From Asaia sp037151935 (GTDB lineage: Bacteria > Pseudomonadota > Alphaproteobacteria > Acetobacterales > Acetobacteraceae), in NCBI RefSeq assembly GCF_051628905.1, contig NZ_CP157575.1, positions 2,666,001-2,730,000 of the forward strand: DNA of 64,000 nt, read 5' to 3'. The notes beneath the pieces were generated by a model. That model was given only the letters and a program-made list of their open reading frames with translations, made no database searches and was not told the origin of the DNA. Both the position numbers and the translations under genes were made by a program. This document shows positions 25,885-33,724 of the stretch, in pieces (position 1 is the stretch's first letter; every line of letters starts with the position of its first letter).

Positions 25885-26784
25885 TCAGGCGAGGACGGGA
25901 ATACCCGTCTGCTTGGCTTTTTCTTCCGGCTCGACATGGATGTGGATGATCGCCCGACCGAGATGCCGTCTGAGCGCATGCTCCACGCGGTCGCAGATGT
26001 CATGCGCGTCAGATACGCTCATGGCACCCGGCACGACCAGATGAAACTCGATGAAGCTGATGCTGCCTGCCGTGCGTACCCTGATATCATGCGCCTCGAT
26101 CGCACCCGTCGCCTGTTCGGAAATGACGACGCGGATCATCTGCAGCGTGTCCGAGTCCGGGGCTTCATCCATCAATCCGGCGATGGAATGCTTCATCATG
26201 TCGAAGCCGACGCGCAGGACATTGAGCGCAACCAGGGCTGAAAGAAGCGCGTCGAGACGCGCATAGCCGGTCAGGGGAATGAGCGCGATGCCTACCACGA
26301 GCACCACCGTCGTCCACACATCGGAAATGACATGACGCCCGTTGGCGGTAAGCGCAGGAGAGCGTTTGAGTCTGCCCTGACGCACCAGAACGAGGCCCCA
26401 GACCAGATTCACCACACCGCCCAAGGCGTTGAACACGATGCCGCGCCAGGGTGCAATGTCGAGATTGGGCGCAAACCAGCTTTTCCAGGCTACCCAGGCG
26501 ATGCCGATGGCGGTCAGAACCACCAATACGGCCTCCGTCACGGCTGAAAGATATTCTGCCTTCTCATGCCCGTAGGTGTGATTGTCGTCGGCGGGACGTT
26601 GCGCGACGCTCAGCGCCCAGAGCGCACCGATGGCTGCCGCCACGTTGATGATGGTCTCCAGCGCGTCCGACAGCAGGGCCGCGCTGCCGCTTACGCGCCA
26701 GGCGATGTATTTCAGCGCAAGAGCGATCAGACTGACGACCAGCGAAACCCAGCCGAAAAAGGTCTTTTCAGGTTGCTTCAGCAT
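25885..26784 (-). CDS. Cation diffusion facilitator (FieF-type) metal exporter
   Basis: This is a 299-residue CDF protein with six predicted membrane helices and a C-terminal cytoplasmic metal-sensing domain. ALLSDALETIINVAAAIGAL contains the helix-2 site, and DDNHTYGHEKAEYLSA is the typical loop after helix 2-3. The helix-2 ligand reads SDALE, where FieF has a SDxxD-type motif, so the transport-site composition is slightly altered. The start overlaps the end of the other CDF gene (26778-26784), so both are in one operon. Likely substrates are Fe2+, Zn2+ or Mn2+; the exact metal is not readable. Confidence 0.9.
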   Translation of the reverse strand: MLKQPEKTFFGWVSLVVSLIALALKYIAWRVSGSAALLSDALETIINVAAAIGALWALSVAQRPADDNHTYGHEKAEYLSAVTEAVLVVLTAIGIAWVAWKSWFAPNLDIAPWRGIVFNALGGVVNLVWGLVLVRQGRLKRSPALTANGRHVISDVWTTVVLVVGIALIPLTGYARLDALLSALVALNVLRVGFDMMKHSIAGLMDEAPDSDTLQMIRVVISEQATGAIEAHDIRVRTAGSISFIEFHLVVPGAMSVSDAHDICDRVEHALRRHLGRAIIHIHVEPEEKAKQTGIPVLA

Positions 26785-27839
26785 GAGGCGCCATGACCGC
26801 AGGGAGAGGCACCACAGGGATAGGCACTGCCCGGTGCCTCTATCTGGAAGGTGGCGTGTCCGATGCGATAGCGTTTTGACAGCATGGTCGACGCCTCGCG
26901 CAGGATGGCATCATGTCCCCCGGCAGGCGCGGCGCTGACCAGATGCACGGTCAGGGCCGTATCGGTCGTGCTCAGCGGCCAGACATGGAGGTGATGCAGA
27001 TCCTCGACGCCGGGCAGGGCGCGCAGGCTGGTTGCAACCTGATCGAGGTCGATGCGCTGCGGCACGCCATCGAGCGCCATGTCGAGCGACGCGCGCAGTA
27101 GCGACCAGGTGCCGAAAATGATCGAGACGCACACGACCAGGCTGACGATGGGGTCGAGAATCGTCCAGCCCGTCAGCATGATGAGCAGGCCTGTAATCAC
27201 GACCGCAAGCGACATGACCGCATCGGCGGCCATGTGCAGGAACGCCCCGCGCAGATTGAGATCGTCCTTGCCGCCCCGCATGAAGAGCAGCGCCGTGGCA
27301 CCATTCACGACGATGCCGCCTAGCGCCACCAGCATGACGACGCGACCAGCTACCTCGCCTGGATCGAGAAGGCGTGTGATCGCCTCCCAGACGATACCGC
27401 CTGTGACCAGCAGCAGAAGCACCGCATTGCTGAGCGCTGAAAGTATGGTCGAGCGTTTGAGCCCGTAGGTGAAGCGGGTAGATGGTGCGCGTTTGGCCAG
27501 GCTGTGCGCCAGCCACGCCGCACCCAGTCCCAGCACGTCAGACAGATTATGACCCGCATCGGAGAGGAGGGAAAGCGAATGGGCCATGAGCCCCCATATT
27601 GTCTCGGCGACGATATAGGCGACATTAAGCGTGACACCGATCAGGAAGGCTGCGCCGTAGCTGGCAGGCTCGTGAACATGACCATGCCCGTGATGATGGC
27701 CATGGCTGTGTCCGTGGTCATGATCGTCGTGGTCGTGGTCGTGGTCGTGGTCGTGCGAGGCATCATGGGCGCTGCCCCGATGCGTCGTGTGGGAATCATG
27801 ACCTGCATGATGGGCATGGTCGCAGGGCGTTTCGGCCAT
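26778..27839 (-). CDS. CDF zinc/cobalt/cadmium exporter with His-rich N-terminus (CzcD/ZitB type)
   Basis: This is a 353-residue CDF transporter. The first 60 residues are extremely His/Asp-rich and form a cytoplasmic metal-binding tail, followed by six membrane helices. The transport site is AHSLSLLSDAGHNLSDVLGL (HxxxD, helix 2) with its partner HMAADAVMSL (HxxxD, helix 5), the zinc-type arrangement of CzcD/ZitB. C-terminal HVWPLSTTDTALTVHLV belongs to the cytoplasmic domain. The gene overlaps the FieF-type gene by 7 bases, making a two-transporter metal-resistance operon. The DNA encoding the His/Asp tail is internally repetitive (27729-27752). Confidence 0.93.
   Translation of the reverse strand: MAETPCDHAHHAGHDSHTTHRGSAHDASHDHDHDHDHDDHDHGHSHGHHHGHGHVHEPASYGAAFLIGVTLNVAYIVAETIWGLMAHSLSLLSDAGHNLSDVLGLGAAWLAHSLAKRAPSTRFTYGLKRSTILSALSNAVLLLLVTGGIVWEAITRLLDPGEVAGRVVMLVALGGIVVNGATALLFMRGGKDDLNLRGAFLHMAADAVMSLAVVITGLLIMLTGWTILDPIVSLVVCVSIIFGTWSLLRASLDMALDGVPQRIDLDQVATSLRALPGVEDLHHLHVWPLSTTDTALTVHLVSAAPAGGHDAILREASTMLSKRYRIGHATFQIEAPGSAYPCGASPCGHGASC
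27729..27752. repeat. Hexanucleotide repeat GTGGTC x4 inside the CzcD-type gene
   Basis: Four tandem GTGGTC units (GACCAC on the coding strand) encode alternating Asp-His pairs in the N-terminal metal-binding tail. In-frame slippage here would change tail length without disrupting the gene. Confidence 0.85.
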
Positions 27840-28369
27840 GGGGTCGCTTTCGGTAAATCGTCGCCAGACCGTATCCTATACGGCATTGGTGTGTGGCACG
27901 CCAACATGAAGCGTTTCCCGGCCGTGCTTTCGGAGCGTGAATCTCCTTCCGGAAAAAATATGAAATTCGAAATGATTTTCAGATTAGAGGAGTGTTTCTT
28001 TGGCGGCATTGGAAAATGTTTTGAGATTTTATCGATTATTTATAATTTGTTTTTTCTATTTCGCTGCGTAATTTGGCCGCGTGCGGAAGATAGGCTCCCC
28101 GGAAAGGGTTTGTCATTAAAAACGTCAATTTCGTCATTGAATTATCGTGCCCGGTAGAGTGGTATGCAGGGACCGTGCTCAGGCACTTTCCAGTTAACGT
28201 TTTCATAACGATCCTGGCGACCGCAAGCGTCGCCGCAGTATCGGTGGTTCGGTTTGAAGTCTGTCTCGTCCTGCTCAAATGTTTCTGGCTTTCGCCCTGC
28301 TCGGGCGGCGACCGTGAAAGAGTGCGCGACTCTCCTCGTTGGGCATCTCCTCCCGGCAGGTGATGGTCA
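27840..28369. other. Intergenic region, divergent promoters
   Basis: This 530-base spacer separates the CDF operon (minus) and the HhH gene (plus). It includes an AT-rich stretch (about 27955-28070) likely to hold promoter elements. No convincing gene is visible. Confidence 0.5.
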
Positions 28370-28681
28370 GTGCTTGTCAGATCCATGCGGTGTACGATGA
28401 GCCTGGACGGTTTGCGCCATGTCGGGCCGGCGGCTCGCAAGGATCTCGAATTACTCGGGATTAATACGCGCGAGCAGCTTGCGTCGTCGGACGCCGATAT
28501 ACTCTACGAGCGACTATGTGTCCTGACGGGTCTGCGTCACGATCCGTGCGTTCATGACGTCTTTTCAGCCGCCATTCATCAATCGCGTACGGGCGAGGCG
28601 CTCGATTGGTGGCATTTTACCCCCGCTCGCAAAACAAGACAAAAAAACGGGTGCTTTGGCACTTTTTCAATAGGGAAATAA
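28370..28681 (+). CDS. Helix-hairpin-helix protein, Cdd1/pathogenicity-locus family
   Basis: This 103-residue protein carries one HhH-like motif at its start (LDGLRHVGPAARKDLELLGI) followed by DADILYERLCVLTGLRHDPC, VHDVFSAAI and a conserved ending WWHFTPARK. The arrangement corresponds to the small Cdd1 (pathogenicity locus) family, presumed to bind DNA or nucleic acid and sometimes labelled mitomycin-resistance proteins without proof. The start may instead be the ATG at 28397. Its stop lies only 2 bases before the M28 peptidase start, so the two are probably co-translated, an unexpected pairing. Confidence 0.78.
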   Translation: MLVRSMRCTMSLDGLRHVGPAARKDLELLGINTREQLASSDADILYERLCVLTGLRHDPCVHDVFSAAIHQSRTGEALDWWHFTPARKTRQKNGCFGTFSIGK

Positions 28682-28683
28682 CG

Positions 28684-30369
28684 ATGCGATCAGCCCGTGT
28701 TCAAGCCGCTGCCGTTCTATCTGTGCTCGGGCTACTCGGATCTTCCGCTCTGGCGGCTGAGCCTCTCGTCTATGCACCCATGAATCCAGCGCGCATGTCT
28801 GACGTGATCCGTACACTGGCTTCAGACCCTTTCGAGGGGCGGGCACCCGGATCCATCGGTGCCATCAAGACAGTGAATTATCTTGTGTCCCAGTTTCAGG
28901 CGATCGGGCTGCAGCCTGCGGGAGAAAACGGGAGCTGGACGCAGGAAGTCCCGATGATCCACACGAAAATAGCGCCTGAGTCGGAGGCATTTTTCCATGT
29001 GGGGCAGTCCGAGCCTCTCGATTTCAGGCAGTCGCAGGAAATCTATCTGACGACCAGTACGCCCTCTTCACAAATCAAGATCCCTCAGGCTCAGCTGGTT
29101 TTCGTCGGATACGGTGTGGATGCTCCGGCGCGTGACTGGGACGACTTCAAGGGGGTCGACCTCAAGGGCAAGATTGCTGTCATTCTCATCAACGACCCCG
29201 ATTTCCGTGCGAAGCCGGGTGAGGCCGTGTCGGGGCGGTTCGGTGGCCGCACGATGACCTATTTCGGACGCTGGACGTATAAATTCGAAGAAGCAGCGCG
29301 CCGTGGGGCGATCGGAGCGCTGATCATCCATGACACCGAGGCGGCCAGCTATCCCTGGAGCACGGTGATTGCACCGGGCGGAGAGAATTTTGCGCTCGTC
29401 AAACAGGGTGCGCCGGACTCGCTGCTGTTTCATGGCTGGGTCGAAGGCAAGGCGGCTCACGATTTATTTGCCCGTGCCGGACTCGATCTCGATGCGCTGA
29501 GCGAGGCGGCACGTCGTCCCGATTTCCGCCCCGTGACGCTGCCAGCGACAACCATGGCAACGACCTTCGATGTCACAACGACTCATTTGCAGAGCCGAAA
29601 CGTTCTGGCGAAACTGCCGGGAACGGCCCATCCCGATGAAACAATCATGTATGGTGCCCATTGGGACGCGTTCGGCAGAAGCAAAGGACCGCATGGCGAA
29701 CCCATGATTCGCCATGGCGCGATCGACGATGCTTCGGGGGTCGCGGCAGTGCTCGAAATCGCCCGTGCTTTCAAGGCCGGGCCTGCTCCGGAGCGAACGA
29801 TTGTCTTTGCTGCCTGGACCGCAGAAGAACGCGGCCTGCTGGGCTCGACCTATTATGTCGAGCATCCGCTTGTGTCTCTCGACAAGACGGTGGCCAATTT
29901 CACCATCGACGTTCTGCAGATGGGGGGGCTCTCGCATAACGCCTTTATTGTCGGGGCGGGGCAGAACAGCCTGCAGGACGATTTTGCCACCATTGCCTCG
30001 TCTCAGGGACGGATCACCCAGAATGAGGCTCTGCCCGAGCGCGGCGCCTTTTACCGGGCGGATCACCTGCCTTTCGCTCGTGCTGGCGTGCCGGTGCTGC
30101 CTATCATGGATCTGGCCGGCTATCCCGATCTCCTGAAAGGGGGTGTGCCCGCCGGGCGTAAATGGCTTGAGGGCTATATGGCCTGCTACCACCAGCCCTG
30201 CGATGCCTGGAGCGCGAGCTGGGATCTCGGCGGGGCGGCTGAAGATGCAGCGGCCCTTTACGAGGTCGGGCGCAGTCTCGCGTTTTCACGCATGTGGCCG
30301 AGCTGGAAGCAGGGATCGGAATTCAAGGCCGTTCGTGACCGCACCGAGGCGCAGCGTCCGGCTCTTTGA
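28684..30369 (+). CDS. Exported M28-family zinc aminopeptidase
   Basis: ATG 28684 (GGGAAA upstream) gives 561 residues beginning with a Sec signal peptide ending SSALA. A protease-associated insertion precedes the catalytic domain. Zinc-site motifs are MYGAHWDAFG (about residue 323), GAIDDASGVAAVLE (about 345), WTAEERGLLGS (about 378) and RADHLPF near the end, so all ligands expected of a two-zinc M28 peptidase are present. It should act in the periplasm on peptides, trimming N-terminal residues. The closing CYHQPCDAW and a C-terminal helix are typical of the group. Confidence 0.92.
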   Translation: MRSARVQAAAVLSVLGLLGSSALAAEPLVYAPMNPARMSDVIRTLASDPFEGRAPGSIGAIKTVNYLVSQFQAIGLQPAGENGSWTQEVPMIHTKIAPESEAFFHVGQSEPLDFRQSQEIYLTTSTPSSQIKIPQAQLVFVGYGVDAPARDWDDFKGVDLKGKIAVILINDPDFRAKPGEAVSGRFGGRTMTYFGRWTYKFEEAARRGAIGALIIHDTEAASYPWSTVIAPGGENFALVKQGAPDSLLFHGWVEGKAAHDLFARAGLDLDALSEAARRPDFRPVTLPATTMATTFDVTTTHLQSRNVLAKLPGTAHPDETIMYGAHWDAFGRSKGPHGEPMIRHGAIDDASGVAAVLEIARAFKAGPAPERTIVFAAWTAEERGLLGSTYYVEHPLVSLDKTVANFTIDVLQMGGLSHNAFIVGAGQNSLQDDFATIASSQGRITQNEALPERGAFYRADHLPFARAGVPVLPIMDLAGYPDLLKGGVPAGRKWLEGYMACYHQPCDAWSASWDLGGAAEDAAALYEVGRSLAFSRMWPSWKQGSEFKAVRDRTEAQRPAL

Positions 30370-30534
30370 CGACGCTGCGCCGGGAAGAAGGTGACGCCGG
30401 GAGGAAGCCCCGGACCGCAGGGCTGGAGGCGCTCTCCTCTGCGACCCAATAATGCGGGGCAGATACTGCGGCTTGAAGCCGGGCGTGCCATTCTTTTCTT
30501 GACAAAGCCCCTCGCTCCGTGACTTCCAGCCGGG

Positions 30535-32154
30535 ATGATCCGGCTAACCGAACTCAGGCTTCCCCTCGACCACCCGACCGATGCGCTGCGCGAGGCAATC
30601 CTCGCCCGGCTGAACATCAAGAGCGCGGCGCTGCTCGATTTTACGATTGCCCGTCGAGGCTATGATGCGCGCAAGCGCGGGCGTATCGTGCTGGTCTATA
30701 GCGTCGATTGCACCATCGATGACGAAGCCGCAGTGCTGGCCGTTCACGACAACACGCCCTCGGTTATGCCGACCCCGAATACTTCCTATGATCTTCCAGC
30801 CGTCACCGGCGACGCGACAGGCGGACACCGTCCCGTCGTGATCGGTGCCGGGCCATGCGGGGTGATGGCGGCGCTTATTCTGGCTCAGGCGGGGCTGCGT
30901 CCGATCGTGATCGAACGCGGCAAGATCGTGCGTGAGCGTACGGTCGATACCTTTGCTCTGTGGCGGCGCTCGGAACTGACGCCAGAGAGCAATGTGCAGT
31001 TCGGTGAGGGCGGTGCCGGGACGTTCTCTGACGGTAAGCTCTATAGCGGCGTCAGCGACCCGCGCCATCTCGGGCGCAAGGTCATGGAGGAGTTCGTCAA
31101 GGCGGGTGCGCCGGAAGAAATTCTCTATGTCTCCAAGCCGCATATCGGCACATTTCGTCTGGTCTCGATGGTCGAGCACATACGCGGCGAAATCGAGCGT
31201 CTGGGGGGCAGTTACCGCTTCGGTGTGCGTGTCGATGGGCTGGTGACCGATGGCACACCGCGCAGGCTCAAAGGGCTGATCCTGTCGGATGGCACGACGC
31301 TCGAGACGGACCATGCCATTCTGGCCGTAGGACATAGCGCGCGCGATACTTTCGAGATGCTGCGCGATGCCGAGGTGCCGATGGTGCCCAAGCCATTCTC
31401 GATCGGGGTACGCATCGAGCATCCTCAGTCACTCATCGATTGCGCGCGGTTCGGCGATCAGGGTGGCCACCCGCTTCTGGGCGCTGCCGATTACAAGCTC
31501 GTTCATCATGCGAAGAACGGCCGCGCGGTTTATTCTTTCTGCATGTGCCCCGGCGGTACGGTAGTGGCCGCGACGTCAGAGCCCAATCAGGTCGTAACCA
31601 ATGGCATGAGCCAGTATTCCCGCGCCGAGCGTAACGCCAATGCGGGTATCGTGGTCGACGTGTCGCCTGAGCGCGATTATCCTGATGATGTATTGGGTGG
31701 GGTGTCGTTTCAGCGCCATTGGGAGCGCGCGGCTTTCGTGGCCGGTGGCGGTGACTACAAGGCGCCGGCCCAGCGCGTCGAAGATTTTCTGGCCGGGCGC
31801 CCGTCGACGTCGCTCGGCGATGTCGTGCCCTCCTACAAGCCCGGTGTGACCCCGACCGATCTCGCCCTTTGCCTACCGGATTTCGCGGTCGAGGCGATCC
31901 GCGAGGCGCTTCCCGCTTTCGAGCGCAAGCTGAAAGGGTTTTCGATGGGCGATGCGGTGCTGACTGGGGTCGAAACCCGCACATCGTCGCCTATCAGAAT
32001 GCCGCGTGGGGCGGACGGTCAGAGCCCAGGCGTTGCTGGGCTGTTCCCCGCCGGAGAAGGGGCGGGTTATGCAGGGGGCATTCTCTCCGCGGGCATAGAC
32101 GGCATTCGCGCAGCGGAGTGGGTGATCCAGGCTTCGAAAACCGAGGCGACCTGA
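30535..32154 (+). CDS. FAD-dependent dehydrogenase of COG2509
   Basis: This 539-residue soluble flavoprotein has an N-terminal small alpha/beta domain (residues 1-90) that precedes an FAD-binding Rossmann fold, VVIGAGPCGVMAALILAQAG, at about residue 101. SNVQFGEGGAGTFSDGKL and the C-terminal GLFPAGEGAGYAGGILSAG follow. This combination is diagnostic of COG2509 (uncharacterised FAD-dependent dehydrogenases), for which no reaction is established. The annotated start codon has no strong ribosome site. The gene stands alone, 165 bases after the peptidase gene and before a decayed transposase. Confidence 0.88.
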   Translation: MIRLTELRLPLDHPTDALREAILARLNIKSAALLDFTIARRGYDARKRGRIVLVYSVDCTIDDEAAVLAVHDNTPSVMPTPNTSYDLPAVTGDATGGHRPVVIGAGPCGVMAALILAQAGLRPIVIERGKIVRERTVDTFALWRRSELTPESNVQFGEGGAGTFSDGKLYSGVSDPRHLGRKVMEEFVKAGAPEEILYVSKPHIGTFRLVSMVEHIRGEIERLGGSYRFGVRVDGLVTDGTPRRLKGLILSDGTTLETDHAILAVGHSARDTFEMLRDAEVPMVPKPFSIGVRIEHPQSLIDCARFGDQGGHPLLGAADYKLVHHAKNGRAVYSFCMCPGGTVVAATSEPNQVVTNGMSQYSRAERNANAGIVVDVSPERDYPDDVLGGVSFQRHWERAAFVAGGGDYKAPAQRVEDFLAGRPSTSLGDVVPSYKPGVTPTDLALCLPDFAVEAIREALPAFERKLKGFSMGDAVLTGVETRTSSPIRMPRGADGQSPGVAGLFPAGEGAGYAGGILSAGIDGIRAAEWVIQASKTEAT

Positions 32155-32298
32155 CCGCTACTGCGGGTGGAAGTCGCATCGCTCTTCATCCGGGGGCTTC
32201 TGACAAGATCAGGCTGTCACTTTCTCCTATCGCTTGACATACGGTGATTGCTGCATCGATCAGGCCAAGGATCCAGTGGTATGAGCGGCGTGATGTGA

Positions 32299-32718
32299 TT
32301 GACGCTCGTCGAGGAGACTGACGATGAGAATTTTTTTGGGCTGATTGCAAAGCACATGAAGCGTCTGCGACCCTTTTCCGAAGGACCATGCGAACCTTGG
32401 GATGATGACCGTCGTGGGGTGAGCATGATTGTTTCCGTGAACGGAAATGCTCTGCGGTGGCATAATGCGCTCCGGCCATTTGGCCCGCACTGGAAACTCT
32501 ACAATCGCTCGAAGTGCTGGAATGCCATCGGGATTTTCATCCGCGTGACGGCTGCTCTGGCTGCTGAAGAGGCAGAGCTCCAGGCGGTCATGACTATTTC
32601 GAACCATCTCAGGGCGCAACGTCTGGCCTCGAGCCTGCGGTTAATGAGGGAATCCAGGGTGTTTGCCCTGAAATCCCGGGTGTTTGGCAGACCAAGGTCA
32701 CCCTCAAAGGTCTCGTAA
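32299..32718 (+). pseudogene. Decayed IS5-family transposase remnant
   Basis: The plus-strand frame resembles the N-terminal third of IS5-family (IS427-like) transposases. Recognisable parts are FFGLIAKHMKRLRPF, DDRRGVSMIVSV, LRWHNALRPFGPHWKLYNRS, GIFIRVTAALAAEEAEL and MTISNHLRAQRLASSLR, lining up with the usual FWLTEAQM..PFFP, VDDRRV, LRWRDAP..GPHKTLYNR, GVFDRIFAALAAE and MIDxTHLKAHRTAASL. The first catalytic Asp is changed (ISNHL instead of IDxTHL), and the DDE remainder is missing after about 32650. It is inactive debris marking a past insertion between the flavoprotein gene and the cyo operon. Confidence 0.72.
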
Positions 32719-32756
32719 TTCAGCGATTTCGCCCTGAAACACAGGTCAGGCGACCC

Positions 32757-33074
32757 TCACCCCATCATATGTCTCTGGTTGCCTAGCACCCAGAGTGTGC
32801 CGCCAACCATCAGCGCGACGATCAACAGGGAGAACAAAATCAATTGCAGATCGTCACGGTGGGAACGCGACAGATCGATATGTAGAAAAAACCTGAAATG
32901 CACCGCGACCTGGCACAGAGCAGCAATGCCGATCACCCAGAACAGTGTCGTCTTAGATAACAGCCCCAGCATGACCCCGCCAAAAGGCAGGGCAGAGAGC
33001 AGCACGGCCAGCACTAGGCCGATGACATAGCCGTGCAGTTCCTGTCGGCGTTCGGATTCATGGTGATCGTTCAT
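32757..33074 (-). CDS. cyoD: Cytochrome bo3 ubiquinol oxidase subunit IV (CyoD)
   Basis: This 105-residue membrane subunit has three predicted helices, starting MNDHHESERRQELHGYVIGL and containing FRFFLHIDLSRSHRDDLQL, the CyoD hallmark. ATG at 33074 overlaps the cyoC stop by one base (ATGA), so I chose it over a longer frame reaching 33230. It assists assembly of the CuB site in the quinol oxidase and is the last gene of the operon. Confidence 0.95.
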   Translation of the reverse strand: MNDHHESERRQELHGYVIGLVLAVLLSALPFGGVMLGLLSKTTLFWVIGIAALCQVAVHFRFFLHIDLSRSHRDDLQLILFSLLIVALMVGGTLWVLGNQRHMMG

Positions 33075-33724
33075 CACAGCACTCCCAGCAGGTAGACGAT
33101 CGAGAAAATACCGATCCAGACGATATCCAGAAAATGCCAGAACAGCGCGAGGCGCATGAAGCGTGTCTGCACCAGTGGGTCGAGCCCGAATTTGAGCATC
33201 TGCGCGATCATGATCAGCAGCCAGACACAACCGCTCGTGACATGGAGCCCGTGCGTGCCGATCAGCGCCCAGCTTGCGGAAAGCCAGCCCGAGCGAGAAG
33301 GTATGCCGCCTTTAGCGGCCATACTCATGAAATCATGCAGTTCCAGAGACAGAAAAACGAGGCCTAGAAGCAGGGTAACGACGAACCAGAACAACGTCTT
33401 GGGTACCGAGCGGTCATAACGCATGGCCAGCGTCGCCAGCCCGCAGGTGAAGCTGCTCGCGAGCAAGGCAACCGTCTCCCAGGCGGCGGAGGAGAGGTCG
33501 AAAAGCTGGTGGGGGCCTGGGCCACCCGCCAGAGAGTGGCCCATCGTGGCATAGGTGACGAAGAGCATCGAGAAGATGATGAGATCGCTCATCAGAAAGA
33601 CCCAGAAGCCGAAAAGCGCCTCTTCCGCCTGAATGCGTGTCTCTTCCTGATGCGAAGCGGGAGCCGCATTGCTCAGACGTATGCCGATATGGCTCGGCCC
33701 CTTGCCATGCACGGTTTGCGCCAT
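33074..33724 (-). CDS. cyoC: Cytochrome bo3 ubiquinol oxidase subunit III (CyoC)
   Basis: This 216-residue, five-helix membrane subunit shows FGFWVFLMSDLIIFSMLF, FLSLELHDF and IGTHGLHVTSGCVWLL, features of heme-copper oxidase subunit III of the quinol type. It overlaps cyoB and cyoD by one base on each side (ATGA junctions), evidence of a tightly coupled operon. It stabilises the oxidase complex in the cytoplasmic membrane. Confidence 0.96.
   Translation of the reverse strand: MAQTVHGKGPSHIGIRLSNAAPASHQEETRIQAEEALFGFWVFLMSDLIIFSMLFVTYATMGHSLAGGPGPHQLFDLSSAAWETVALLASSFTCGLATLAMRYDRSVPKTLFWFVVTLLLGLVFLSLELHDFMSMAAKGGIPSRSGWLSASWALIGTHGLHVTSGCVWLLIMIAQMLKFGLDPLVQTRFMRLALFWHFLDIVWIGIFSIVYLLGVL

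Noticed and set aside
27715..27760. Short direct repeats that could suggest a CRISPR-like array
   Set aside because: They are contiguous hexamers without spacers, encoding the His/Asp tail of a CDF transporter.
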